64,000 nucleotides of DNA from Gracilinema caldarium DSM 7334 (GCF_000219725.1 NC_015732.1:2294001-2358000), one strand, 5' to 3'; numbered from the stretch's first letter, positions 47,308 through 56,610 are shown. Made by a program: numbers and translations. The notes: generated by a model from the letters alone, not told the origin.

Positions 47308-48933
47308 ATGCGTTACACCCCTTTTATAGAAACCCAATTCCCCATTGCCCGTCTTTCGGCGGAAAGTTACAAGGAACGCAAGGCCGGTTCAGGCCAGACC
47401 CTGACGGGGCTCGGCAAGTGGTGGGGCCGGAAGCCCCTCGTCCTGGTACGGGCGGCTATCCTCGCTCTCCTCATGCCCGCCTCGGACAAGCCTGAGCAAG
47501 ACCGGGAAATCTTTTACAAGATCCTCACCATGGATGAAGACGGCCTCTGGCGGCGCAAAACCAAAGCCCTGGGAGCTTCCGGCATTGCGCAAAGCTTAAA
47601 GCCGGAAGAATATGCAGGCCTTATCGAGCTTAGGGGGGGAAAGCCCGCCTGGGCAAGCGGGGTGACTGCTGACCAAAAAGAAAGCCTCGAAAAACTCGCC
47701 TTTGCCCGGCTCCCCTATGAAGAAAAATTAACCTACTGCTGCCGCCCGGAAGAAATCGACGGCCCAAGCCCAACAACCTGGGAGGAAATCAATCGCCACC
47801 TGGGGACACGGGCACAGAACCTACAAGAGCTCTTTGCCGAGCTTTCCCAAAAAGCCTTTGGGCACCTGGCCCGAGTCGGGGACTGTTTCTGCGGGGGCGG
47901 CTCGGTCCCCTTTGAGGCCGCCCGGCTGGGTCTTGAGGCCTACGGCTCTGACCTCAATCCCGTGGCGGTGCTCCTCACCTGGGGCGCTATCAACTTAATT
48001 GGGGGCGGCACAGAAGTTCAGGAGGAGGTCCGCAAGGCCCAGGAAGAAGTCTGGCGCAAAGTTGATGAACAGATTACCGCCTGGGGCATCGAACACGATG
48101 GCCAGGGCAACCGGGCCGATGCCTACCTCTATTGTGTGGAAGCCCGCTGTCCTGCTACAGGGCTCTGGGTGCCCCTGGCTCCGAGCTGGGTGATCAGCGA
48201 AAAATACCGTGTCGTAGCGGTGCTCCGCCGCAACGACGAGCGGCAAGGGTACGACATTGACATTGTAACAGGAGCCAGCGAGGCACAAATGAAGGCCGCA
48301 AAACAAGGCACCGTTCAAAAGTCTGCCCTGGTAGACCCGGAAGACCCGAGCCGCACCTACCCCATCGCCTCCCTCCGGGGGGACCGCCGGGGTCCGAATG
48401 GGGAAACCATCTATGGACTCAGGCTCTGGGAAAACGAAGACCTGGTGCCCCGGCCCGATGATGTCTTTCAGGAACGGCTCTACTGTGTCCGCTGGGTAAC
48501 ACCGGAAGGGGAGCGGATCTACAAGGCCGTTACCGAAGCAGACCTTGAACGGGAACGCAAAGTCCTTGCGCTCCTTACAGAACGCTTTGCCGAGTGGCAG
48601 GAGAAGGGCTACATCCCGTCAAAAAAAATTACTCCAGGTTACAATACAGAACAGCCTATCCGCGAACGCGGCTGGACCCACTGGCACCACCTCTTTAACC
48701 CGCGGCAGTTATTGGTGCATGGGTTGTTGATGGAAAATTTAAAATTTCAAAATAAATTACTGAAAGTTGCAAATATGCTATTTTTAGGATATATTTGTGA
48801 CAACGATAGTAAACTTTGTGCCTGGAATCCACATTTTTCAAAAGGCCCAGGTAATACTAGGAATACTTTTTCAAATCAAGCTTTAAATACACTCTTTAAT
48901 TTTGGTGTTAAGAGCATAATTTGGGCTTCCTGA
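47308..48933 (+). pseudogene. DUF1156 DNA methylase, 5' fragment (IS-interrupted)
   Basis: The N-terminal part of a DUF1156-type adenine methylase, with AAGGA before the ATG. The DUF1156 region opens with MRYTPFIETQFPIARLSAES and GLGKWWGRKPLVLVRAAI. The SAM-binding motif I is DCFCGGGSVPFEAARLGLEA near residue 192. Genuine sequence runs to base 48922, in GVKSII. After that the frame crosses into the IS element and stops 11 bases later. The catalytic DPPY motif lies beyond the element in the 3' fragment, so this piece alone cannot methylate. The interruption predicts that host DNA is no longer marked by this system unless excision or an intact copy elsewhere restores it. Confidence 0.9.
48917..48922. 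repeat. Target-site duplication, left copy
   Basis: TAATTT directly before the left end of the IS element, identical to bases 50572-50577 after the right end. A clean duplication implies a single transposition event that is not ancient. Confidence 0.8.
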
Positions 48934-48985
48934 AAAACAAACAACTCTTTACAAAAGAAGCAAATACAGAGATAATCTCAATAAG

Positions 48986-49029
48986 AAGTGCACGGAAGAA
49001 AGGGGTAAGGCCTTAAAAAGCGTGCACTT
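48986..49029 (+). other. Hairpin in the IS leader
   Basis: AAGTGCACG at 48986-48994 pairs perfectly with CGTGCACTT at 49021-49029, 16 bases before the transposase ATG. Structures at this position in other IS elements can stop transposase expression driven by outside promoters; that role is inferred here. Confidence 0.5.
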
Positions 49030-49044
49030 TACTATGGGGTAACG

Positions 49045-50508
49045 ATGTATAAGGAAAAGGAACAGGTACCTGAGTTTGAAGACTTTTATGTACCCTTCGG
49101 AGGACATTTACGAGAAGATAATCGATGGGTACGATTAGCCGCAATTATTCCATGGGAAGAGATAGAAGCTGAATATAAAAAATGTTTTTCAAAACGAATT
49201 GGAAGAACAGCCAAGACCGTACGGCTCGCCTTGGGATCATTATTGATAAAAGAGAAATTACAATTAACAGATGAAGAAACGGTAGAAACAATACGAGAGA
49301 ACCATTACCTGCAATATTTTTTAGGATATGAATCTTACAAAGATGAAAAACCCTTTGATCCAAGCATGATGGTTCATTTTCGAAAACGGCTTGGACCTGA
49401 TGCAATAGCACAGATAAATGAGTTGATAGCGAAACGGTATCAAGAACAGGTAGAAGCAGAATCTGAAAAAAAACAGAACAAAGAAAACCAAAAGGATGAC
49501 CATGATCATGGAAATCGAGGGCAACTCATTATAGATGCCACGTGCGTCCCCCAGGATATCCGGCATCCCCATGATGTCACTTTATTGGATGAAGCGCGAA
49601 GGAAAACAGAAAAGATAATTGATACGTTATATGAAGCGAGTGAGCTCACCATAAAACCACGAACCTATAGAAAACAGGCCCGTATCAAATATCTCAATTT
49701 TATACGAGGGCGACGAAGAACAAAAAAAGAAATACGCAGAGCGATTCGGACCCAACTCCAATACATACGACGTAATTTACGGACTATCAATGAATTACAA
49801 AACAAGGTTCCCAGTACAACGTTGAGTGCAAAACAGCGACGTGATCTTATCGTGATACATGAGGTTTACCGGCAACAGGTACAGATGTATAAGGGAAAGA
49901 CCCATTCGATATCGGGAAAAATCGTCAGTATCAGTCAACCCCATGTACGACCAATAGCCCGAGGTAAAGCAAAAGCGGCCTTTGAATTCGGAGCAAAACT
50001 ATCAGCATCGATGACCGAACACGGGATGATTTTTATAGATCGATTACAATGGGAACCCTATAACGAACAAGAAGATTTGCCAACACAAATAGAAAAATAT
50101 AAGAGGCGATGTGGTCGATATCCGGAATCGGTGCATGCCGATAAAATATATCGGACACGAGCAAACCGAGCCTATTGTGAAGCTCGAGGAATACGATTGT
50201 CTGGACCACCCTTAGGCAGACCGATTAAAGAAACATTAGAGAATAAAAAGATAGTACGACAGCTACGAAAGATTCAAAGACTTGACGAAGCCATTCGACA
50301 AGCGATTGAAGGTGGCTTTGGATATATGAAACGAAAGTTTGGTCTTGGTACAATCTATGAAAAATTACGCGAAACTAGTGAAACAGCAATCATGGTATGT
50401 GTATTGCTGACCAACTGTGAAAAGATCCTGAGGGATCTTTTTATGCGCTTTTTATTTTTACTTGGTTTTAAACCTCATAAATCATATTTGAAAGTTTTAG
50501 TATACTAA
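49045..50508 (+). CDS. IS5-superfamily DDE transposase
   Basis: A 487-residue transposase, apparently intact. The N-terminal DUF772-type domain contains RLALGSLLIKEKLQLTDEE and YFLGYESYKDEKPFDPSMM, then HFRKRLG near residue 115. The first catalytic Asp is in QLIIDATCVPQDIRHPHD near 168. The second Asp is in PESVHADKIYRTRANR near 370, and the Glu is in IEGGFGYMKRKFGLG near 429. A Lys/Arg-rich central insertion with RGRRRTKKEIRRAI separates the first two. The spacing matches IS5-type DDE enzymes. GGGG precedes the ATG. Confidence 0.9.
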   Translation: MYKEKEQVPEFEDFYVPFGGHLREDNRWVRLAAIIPWEEIEAEYKKCFSKRIGRTAKTVRLALGSLLIKEKLQLTDEETVETIRENHYLQYFLGYESYKDEKPFDPSMMVHFRKRLGPDAIAQINELIAKRYQEQVEAESEKKQNKENQKDDHDHGNRGQLIIDATCVPQDIRHPHDVTLLDEARRKTEKIIDTLYEASELTIKPRTYRKQARIKYLNFIRGRRRTKKEIRRAIRTQLQYIRRNLRTINELQNKVPSTTLSAKQRRDLIVIHEVYRQQVQMYKGKTHSISGKIVSISQPHVRPIARGKAKAAFEFGAKLSASMTEHGMIFIDRLQWEPYNEQEDLPTQIEKYKRRCGRYPESVHADKIYRTRANRAYCEARGIRLSGPPLGRPIKETLENKKIVRQLRKIQRLDEAIRQAIEGGFGYMKRKFGLGTIYEKLRETSETAIMVCVLLTNCEKILRDLFMRFLFLLGFKPHKSYLKVLVY

Positions 50509-50571
50509 ATTAAACCCATTTTAACGTAAAAAAGTTTTGAAATATCATTTTTAGACATTTTCAGTAGGCCC

Positions 50572-50577
50572 TAATTT
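50572..50577. repeat. Target-site duplication, right copy
   Basis: TAATTT directly after the right end of the IS element. Removing the element with one copy rejoins the methylase reading frame exactly (agc-ata-att-tct-ttt). Confidence 0.8.
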
Positions 50578-51872
50578 CTTTTTTTAATGAACAAACAAAT
50601 TTTACTGCTTCATTAGTAAAAAGAGATCATATAAATGCTGTGCTCGACGCCCGGGATGTAACCTATACCGCCGACCTGTGGATTACGGACCCGCCCTATG
50701 CCGATGCGGTGAACTACCATGAGCTCGCGGACTTCTTTCTTGCCTGGTACGAAAAGCACCTCCCTAAGCTCTTTCCCGACTGGTATGCCGACAGCCGCGC
50801 CGCCCTCGCGGTCCGCGGTGCCGACGAGGATTTTAAGAAAAGCATGGTGGACATCTACTCCAACCTGGCCCGCCACATGAGCGACAATGGCCTCCAGCTT
50901 GTCATGTTCACCCATCAGGATGCAGGAGTCTGGGCAGACCTGGGCATGATCCTTTGGGCTGCGGGTTTGCAGGTTACCGCCGCCTGGACCATCGGTACCG
51001 AAACCTCAAGCGGCCTTAAGGAAGGCAACTATGTCCAGGGAACCGTGTGCCTCGTGCTCCGCAAGCGCCTTGGCGAGCGCAGGGCCTGGCTCGATGAGCT
51101 CTATCCCCAGGTGGAGGATGAGGTAAAGCGCCAGTTCGACAGCATGAAGGCTATCGACGACAATCTCCAGCCCCAGTTTGGCGATACGGACTACCAGCTT
51201 GCGGCCTATGCGGCGGCCTTGCGGGTGCTGACGGGCTTTTCCAGCATCGAGGATATGGACATCCGCTATGAGCTCTTCCGAGCCCGCGCCAAAAACGAAG
51301 CAAGCGAATTTGAAAAGATCATCGACCGGGCCGTGAGCATCGCCACCAACTACCGCATTCCCCAGGGAATTTCCCAGTATACCTGGCGCAACCTGGAAGC
51401 CATCGAACGGCTCTATCTTTCGGGGCTTGAGCTTGAGCGGCATGGGGAAGCCCGCCATGGGGCCTACCAGGAACTGGCCCGGGGCTTTGGGGTAGCGGAA
51501 TACAAATTCATGCTCGGGGACAGCGAAGCCAACCATGCCCGCTTCCGCACCCCCAGCGAGTTCAAGCGCATGTACCTAGCATCCAGCCAGAATAGTAGTG
51601 ACAGAGGGGCCGGTGCATTTTCAGAAAGCCTCGTACGGGAGCTCCTCTTTGCCGTGTATGAGTCAGTCCGTACCGAAAACCCACGGGAGGGCATGAATTA
51701 CCTCAAGGCTGAACGGCAAGACTACTGGACGAGGCGGGAGGACATCATCAACCTGTTAGACTACTTTGCGGCCTCCCGCAATGTCAGTGCCCTTACCCAC
51801 TGGAAAGAGGATGCCGCCATGGCACAGCTCCTCTCAGGCCTCGTCCGCAACGACTATGTGGGTTCCCGATAA
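50578..51872 (+). pseudogene. DUF1156 DNA methylase, 3' fragment
   Basis: The C-terminal part of the interrupted methylase. Read in the frame of the restored gene it continues FFNEQTNFTASLVKRDHINA and then VLDARDVTYTADLWITDPPY. It carries the catalytic DPPYAD motif of N6-adenine methylases and the following NYHELADFFLAWYEK. A GTG at 50640 could start an internal product, but that product would lack the SAM-binding motif. Joined to the 5' fragment the frame is 970 codons including stop, the size I expect of DUF1156 proteins. The winged-helix gene follows after 23 bases. Confidence 0.88.
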
Positions 51873-51895
51873 CATAAATTAGAGGAGAGCCCGGG

Positions 51896-52189
51896 ATGAG
51901 AGCAGAGAGAGTTCGGACGCTGATAGCAAATACCCCGCAAGCTGCCGGGCAAGCTACCGGGCAATCTACCGAGCAAGCTGAAGCAGAACGAACGAGAAGG
52001 ATTCTTGAATTCTGCAGAACTCCCCGCTCAAGAGAAGAAATCCAAGCTATGCTTGGATTAAAGCATCGCGAATATTTCCGTAAAGATATTCTCGAGCCGC
52101 TTATAGCATCAGGTAAGCTTGAACTTACTGAGCCCGACAAGCCCACAAGTCCGAAACAGCGGTATAAAACCAAGGATTCAGCCCTATGA
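51896..52189 (+). CDS. Small winged-helix protein (RecG/Fic C-terminal-like)
   Basis: A 97-residue basic protein with GAGGAG before its ATG. A Gln/Ala/Thr-rich linker near residues 15-30 (PQAAGQATGQSTEQAEAE) precedes a winged helix-turn-helix (ILEFCRTPRSREEIQAMLGL, then YFRKDILEPLIASGKLELT). This domain is often found at the C-terminus of Fic proteins and RecG-like ATPases as a DNA-binding unit; here it stands alone. The helicase start overlaps its stop by 4 bases, so the two are co-translated and a role as a helicase partner is likely. Confidence 0.7.
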   Translation: MRAERVRTLIANTPQAAGQATGQSTEQAEAERTRRILEFCRTPRSREEIQAMLGLKHREYFRKDILEPLIASGKLELTEPDKPTSPKQRYKTKDSAL

Positions 52190-54921
52190 TTTACCGTCAT
52201 GTCTTTCAGCGTTCCCGGTCCATGCCGGGGAAGCGTTTTCTGGAGACCCGTCTTACTGGGGCTATTGGCTATGACAGAATTGCCGGCTATTTTGACTCTT
52301 CCCTCTTTGAACTTGCCGGGGAAGCGCTGGAGCAGGTCCAAGGGACGATTCGCATCATCTGTAACTCGGATATTCGAGCTGAAGATGTGGAAGCCGCAGC
52401 AGCGGCGGCCCGGGACCAGGCTCAGCGGCTTTCCTTTTTTAAGCATGACCCGGAAGACCTTGCCAGGGCCGGAACAGAGAGACTTACACGGCTCGCCCGT
52501 TTGCTTTCCGGACAGGGAACGGCAAAATTGGAGGTTAGGGTACTGCCGGATAAGGCTTTTGGCCTTATTCATGGTAAAGCCGGAGTTATCACCTATCAGG
52601 ATGGCCGCCGTACCAGTTTTCTGGGCAGTGCCAACGAAACATTAGCAGGCTGGGCCTTGAACTATGAGCTTGTATGGGAAGATGACAGCCCGGAAGCCTG
52701 TGACTGGGTTCAGGGAGAATTTAATCGCCTCTGGGAACATCCCCTGGCGATGCCCCTGGCCATGGCGGTTGTTCAGGAGATAGAGCGGCTATCGATACGC
52801 AAGGAGCTTTCGTTCGAGGAATGGGAACAAGCGCTGGATCCGGGCAGTGTTGCCGTAGAAGCGCCGGTATACCGGGAACAATTTGGACTCTGGCCGCATC
52901 AAAAGTATTTTGTAACCCAGGCTTGGAGGGCTCACCAGGCCTACGGAGCCCGGTTTGTATTGGCAGATCAGGTAGGATTGGGAAAAACAGTCCAACTGGG
53001 CATGCTTGCCCAGCTTATTGCGTTAACCTCAGAAAAGCCGGTTTTGGTCCTCCTGCCTAAAACACTCATGGAACAATGGCAGAACGAACTCTGGGACCTC
53101 TTACAGGTTCCCAGCGCCCGTTGGAATGGTTCATGCTGGATTGATGAAGGGGGCTATGAATACCCGCCGAGCGGGAAAGAACCCCTCCTTGCCTGTCCTC
53201 GCAAAATTGGGCTTATCTCTCAGGGATTGGTGATTCACAGCCCGGAAACAACCGCCTGTCTTCTTAACCGTGAATGGTCCTGTGTTATTGTCGATGAAGC
53301 CCATCGGGCTCGGAGAAGGAAACTACCCGATCCTGCTGAACGGGGACCCGGTATTAGAAATCCCGATGAAGAATGCAACAGGCTCTATGCATTTCTTTTT
53401 AAGCTCGCTTCCAAAACAACCAGCATGGTGTTGGCTACCGCTACGCCGGTACAATTACACCCCATAGAAGCCTGGGACCTGCTCTACCTCTTATCCCAGA
53501 ATAATCCTCATGTCTTAGGTGATATAGGAAGCTATTGGCTCGATCCGGACAAGGCTTTGCCACCCATACTCGGTGAAATTACTGTGCCTGAAGACCCCTC
53601 TGATATCTGGCCCTGGGTAAAAAACCCTTTCCCGCCATCCTGGGAAAGTCCCGATGCAAAACGTCTACGCAAGGATAAAAATCTGACTGAAGAACGGCCG
53701 GTCTACAACCTCGCGTTTCAAGCACTGAGGCTTGCCGCAAGAACATGGGCCAGTAACCTTTGCAGGGTCTTTTTTGACCAGCATACACCCTTTGTGCGCA
53801 GTATTATTCGCAGAACCAGGGCATATTTGGAAAATACCATCAATCCAGCCACAAAAGAACCCTATCTTGTACCCATCGGCATAGAATTATATGGTGAAAC
53901 GGAACCGATTCCTCTTGTCGGATATCTCAATGAAGCCTACGAATCGGCGGAAGAATTTTGTAAATTGCTTGCAAAACGAATCCATGCCGCCGGCTTCCTA
54001 AAAACCCTTCTTTTACGGCGGATTGGCAGTTCCATGGAAGCTGGACGAAAAACCGTAGAAGCCATGTTAGGGACCTCCGGGAATGGACTTTCAGAGGAAT
54101 CAGAGGACTATGAAGGAGATGAAGCATATCAGGATACTGATAACCAAACCCTTTCGGCCTTATACCCTTTAACTCAAGAAGAGAAAGCAATCCTTGAGCG
54201 ATGTAAATTTTATTTACAATTCTCAGAAGGGGACCCAAAATTAGGGGTCATCCTTGAATATTTACAAACCAAAGGATGGGCACAGGAAGGCTGTATTCTA
54301 TTTTCCCAATATTACGATACGGCATACTGGGTGGCTACCCATATTGCACAGCACTTCCCCGATCAACCCATCGGACTCTATGCAGGTTCAGGAAAGTCCT
54401 TGCTGATTCAGGGTAACAGAATTTTGCGAAAGGACCGGGAAGAGCTTAAGCGGATGGTTAAAAACTATGAGCTTACCATCCTGGTTGGCACCGATGCGGC
54501 TAGTGAAGGCCTTAACCTTCAAAGCCTGGGGACCCTCATCAACATAGACTTGCCCTGGAACCCCACGAGGCTTGAACAGCGCAAAGGCCGGATACAACGA
54601 ATAGGACAAAAACGGGCTTCGGTGAAAATATTAAATCTCAGGTACCAGGACTCCATAGAAGACCGGGTTCATGAAGTGCTTGCCCAGCGCCTAGAGGATA
54701 TTTATAAATTATTCGGTCAAATTCCGGACGTCCTGGAAGATGTCTGGATTGATATAGCCCTGGGTGAAAAAGAAAAAGTTCAACAAGAACTGGACCGACT
54801 GCCAAAGATCAATCCCTTTGATGAACGATACAGCAAGATGGACCAGACAGAAGATTGGGAAACCTGTGCTGGGGTACTTAACCGTATAGAAAAACTCTCC
54901 CTGCTTAAAAAAGCCTGGTAA
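52186..54921 (+). CDS. PLD-domain SNF2-like helicase (defence-associated)
   Basis: A 911-residue protein. Residues 1-165 form a phospholipase-D-like domain with an HKD-type motif, GLIHGKAGVITYQD near 127 and SFLGSANETLAGW near 143. Residues 220-880 are a superfamily 2 SNF2-type ATPase: DQVGLGKTVQLG near 264, VIVDEAHRARR near 366, ATATPVQLHP near 417, VGTDAASEGLNLQ near 767 and DLPWNPTRLEQRKGRIQRIGQ near 788. The PLD part may cut DNA or simply bind it. This fits the helicase annotated as anti-phage beside DUF499 and DUF1156 genes. It ends IEKLSLLKKAW; the same 3' end recurs 1.7 kb downstream after the XRE-PIN cassette. Confidence 0.9.
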   Translation: MIYRHVFQRSRSMPGKRFLETRLTGAIGYDRIAGYFDSSLFELAGEALEQVQGTIRIICNSDIRAEDVEAAAAAARDQAQRLSFFKHDPEDLARAGTERLTRLARLLSGQGTAKLEVRVLPDKAFGLIHGKAGVITYQDGRRTSFLGSANETLAGWALNYELVWEDDSPEACDWVQGEFNRLWEHPLAMPLAMAVVQEIERLSIRKELSFEEWEQALDPGSVAVEAPVYREQFGLWPHQKYFVTQAWRAHQAYGARFVLADQVGLGKTVQLGMLAQLIALTSEKPVLVLLPKTLMEQWQNELWDLLQVPSARWNGSCWIDEGGYEYPPSGKEPLLACPRKIGLISQGLVIHSPETTACLLNREWSCVIVDEAHRARRRKLPDPAERGPGIRNPDEECNRLYAFLFKLASKTTSMVLATATPVQLHPIEAWDLLYLLSQNNPHVLGDIGSYWLDPDKALPPILGEITVPEDPSDIWPWVKNPFPPSWESPDAKRLRKDKNLTEERPVYNLAFQALRLAARTWASNLCRVFFDQHTPFVRSIIRRTRAYLENTINPATKEPYLVPIGIELYGETEPIPLVGYLNEAYESAEEFCKLLAKRIHAAGFLKTLLLRRIGSSMEAGRKTVEAMLGTSGNGLSEESEDYEGDEAYQDTDNQTLSALYPLTQEEKAILERCKFYLQFSEGDPKLGVILEYLQTKGWAQEGCILFSQYYDTAYWVATHIAQHFPDQPIGLYAGSGKSLLIQGNRILRKDREELKRMVKNYELTILVGTDAASEGLNLQSLGTLINIDLPWNPTRLEQRKGRIQRIGQKRASVKILNLRYQDSIEDRVHEVLAQRLEDIYKLFGQIPDVLEDVWIDIALGEKEKVQQELDRLPKINPFDERYSKMDQTEDWETCAGVLNRIEKLSLLKKAW

Positions 54922-54931
54922 AAACCTCTTT
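54889..54931. repeat. 43-bp direct repeat, left copy
   Basis: Covers the last 11 codons and stop of the helicase gene and 10 bases beyond. It matches bases 56611-56653 at 42 of 43 positions. With its partner it brackets the XRE-ImmA/IrrE and PIN genes. Confidence 0.9.
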
Positions 54932-54943
54932 TTCCATATGAAA

Positions 54944-55020
54944 TTTGTTCAACAAAGCATCGACAAAAATACTCCATCATGGTAGACAATTCAAGTTTTA
55001 TTACTTATATTTGTTAACAA
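54944..55020. promoter_or_regulatory. Pair of palindromes upstream of the XRE gene
   Basis: TTTGTTCAACAAA at 54944-54956 and TTGTTAACAA at 55011-55020 share the half site TTTGTT/AACAAA and are centred about 65 bases apart, close to six helical turns. They flank the probable promoter of the XRE-PIN pair and may be bound by the XRE protein. Confidence 0.45.
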
Positions 55021-55035
55021 GAAGGGAGATAAAAA

Positions 55036-56109
55036 ATGAATATGTCTGAGACTTTCGGACAACGGCTCAAAGCAGCCAGGGTCATGGCCGGTCTTTCGAT
55101 GGATGCTCTTGTCAAAAGGCTGGGCAAACGCCTTTCCAAATCCGCCATTAGCAAATACGAAAATGGGCTTATGATGCCCGACAGTGAGCATCTTATCCTC
55201 CTCGCTGATGCCCTCAACGTCTCCCCTGATTTCTTCTTTTCCAGAAGTATACTTGAACTCTCCGCGGTAAACTTTCGTAAGAATTCGTCACTTGGGAAGC
55301 GAGATGTCGAATCTCTTATTGAGCGTGTCAGAGATTCCATAGATCGATATCTCGAACTGGAGAGTCTTCTTGACCTTGTTGAACCCTTTGAAAACCCGCT
55401 GGAAGGTTTTATCGTTGACAGTTCTGATGCAATCGAAGAAGCGGCGCTTAAACTCCGTTCTGAGTGGGGTATTGGAGTCGATGTTGCGATCCCCCACGTT
55501 CTTGACCTTTTGGAGGAACATTCAGTTAAGGTAATCGAGATTGATGATATGAACGATTTCGATGGAGTTTCGGGTAAAGCAAAGGGACAGCCCTTTATAA
55601 TTCTTAACCGGAATCGCCCCACCGACCGGAAACGCTTAACCGCACTTCACGAGTTTGCTCATCAGAGTATCACCTTCAAAGCCGACATCCCGGATGCCAA
55701 AATAGAAAAACTCTGTCATACCTTCGGAAGCGCTTTTCTGATGCCAGCCACTATTTTAAAGCGGGAACTTGGTGAGAAGCGAAGCGAAATATCCTTGCCT
55801 GAGCTCCGCACCCTTAAGGAGCAGTATGGCATATCAATGCAAGCTATAATGTATCGGGCGAAATTGCATGGGATCATCACCGAACATGTCTATGAGCGTT
55901 TTTTACGATTAATAAGCGCACAGGGCTGGCGCAAGAAGGAGCCGGTGGATTACCTTGTTCCTGATGCTCCCCACCGCTTCGAGCAACTAATCCATAGAGC
56001 CCTTGCAGAAGAAGTGATCAGCATCTCCAAGGCAGCGTATTTGTCTGGGAAATCCATACAGGAGATCGAAAAGGAGCTCGTTTTAAACGATGCGAATCCT
56101 CATTCATGA
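55036..56109 (+). CDS. XRE regulator fused to ImmA/IrrE metallopeptidase
   Basis: A 357-residue protein with two recognisable parts. Residues 7-65 are a Cro/CI-type helix-turn-helix (FGQRLKAARVMAGLSMDALV, then SKSAISKYENG). Residues 150-270 are an ImmA/IrrE (COG2856) zinc peptidase with HEFAH near residue 206 as the HExxH-type motif and a supporting Phe/Gly block FGSAFLMP. Such proteins cleave repressors or act as antitoxin-like regulators. GGGAG precedes the ATG. The PIN gene overlaps its end by 20 bases, so they form a coupled pair. The C-terminal 70 residues have no known motif and may contact the PIN protein. Confidence 0.87.
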   Translation: MNMSETFGQRLKAARVMAGLSMDALVKRLGKRLSKSAISKYENGLMMPDSEHLILLADALNVSPDFFFSRSILELSAVNFRKNSSLGKRDVESLIERVRDSIDRYLELESLLDLVEPFENPLEGFIVDSSDAIEEAALKLRSEWGIGVDVAIPHVLDLLEEHSVKVIEIDDMNDFDGVSGKAKGQPFIILNRNRPTDRKRLTALHEFAHQSITFKADIPDAKIEKLCHTFGSAFLMPATILKRELGEKRSEISLPELRTLKEQYGISMQAIMYRAKLHGIITEHVYERFLRLISAQGWRKKEPVDYLVPDAPHRFEQLIHRALAEEVISISKAAYLSGKSIQEIEKELVLNDANPHS

Positions 56110-56593
56110 CGCAAGCGTTCTAATCGACCTCATTGCAGTGGATATCCTCGAAACAGCGCTAAGCCTTCCATACAAAATGGAAACAACCGATCTCGTAGAA
56201 ACCGAGATATTTCGCGGGGGACAAAAAGACATACTCGCGAGGATGGTGGCGGCGCGAAAATTAGAAGTAATACGCTCAACAAAAGAAGAAATTAGTGGCA
56301 TCGCGGAGCTCTATAATCTCACCCCTGCGCTGTCCCTCGCAGACTGCTCGGTGCTTTTCCATGCTGTAGCGAAAGGCGCGGTGGTCCTCTCTGGTGATGC
56401 TCGACTCAGGCGTATCGCCAAAGAGCGCTCCCTTTCCGTCCATGGGACACTCTGGATTTTATCCGAATTAGTTGACAATGGACTTTTAGTAAGAGCTGAG
56501 GCTACCGAAATTCTGGAACGTCTAATGAAAATTAACCCTCGACTTCCACTTTCTGAGTGCCGGGAATTACTGGCCCTATGGAAAAATCCGTAG
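56090..56593 (+). CDS. PIN-domain protein, candidate toxin
   Basis: A 167-residue protein with a PIN-like fold, the nuclease domain of many toxins. Acidic residues expected at the metal site are Asp in IHDASVLIDL near residue 7, Glu in DLVETEIFRG near 36, Asp in LSLADCSVLFHA near 84 and Asp in VLSGDARLRRIA near 100. The C-terminal 40 residues (EILERLMKINPRLPLSECR) resemble the DUF3368-type extension. It overlaps the XRE-ImmA/IrrE gene by 20 bases. With that gene it forms a putative toxin-antitoxin module, though the antitoxin role is an inference from gene order. Confidence 0.78.
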   Translation: MRILIHDASVLIDLIAVDILETALSLPYKMETTDLVETEIFRGGQKDILARMVAARKLEVIRSTKEEISGIAELYNLTPALSLADCSVLFHAVAKGAVVLSGDARLRRIAKERSLSVHGTLWILSELVDNGLLVRAEATEILERLMKINPRLPLSECRELLALWKNP

Positions 56594-56610
56594 AGCAAAA
56601 CCCTGGAATC

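Larger units (their letters stand above)
48923..50571. mobile_element. IS5-like insertion sequence in the DUF1156 methylase gene
   Basis: A 1649-bp element. Its ends are imperfect inverted repeats: GGGCTTCCTGAAAA at 48923-48936 against GGGCCTACTGAAAA read from the right end, 50571-50558, matching at 12 of 14 positions. It is flanked by 6-bp duplications TAATTT. It carries one transposase gene in the same orientation as the host gene. The base composition is visibly more A+T-rich than the flanking methylase. A 9-bp hairpin (48986-48994 with 49021-49029) precedes the transposase start. The 6-bp duplication is longer than the 4 bp common in IS5, so family assignment comes from the transposase and is provisional. 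Confidence 0.88.

Noticed and set aside
41931-54921. Reading the defence cluster as BREX or DISARM
   Set aside because: No PglZ-type phosphatase or BrxC-like ATPase is present, and the DISARM helicase-DUF1998 pair is absent. DUF499, DUF3780 and DUF1156 define a different set.
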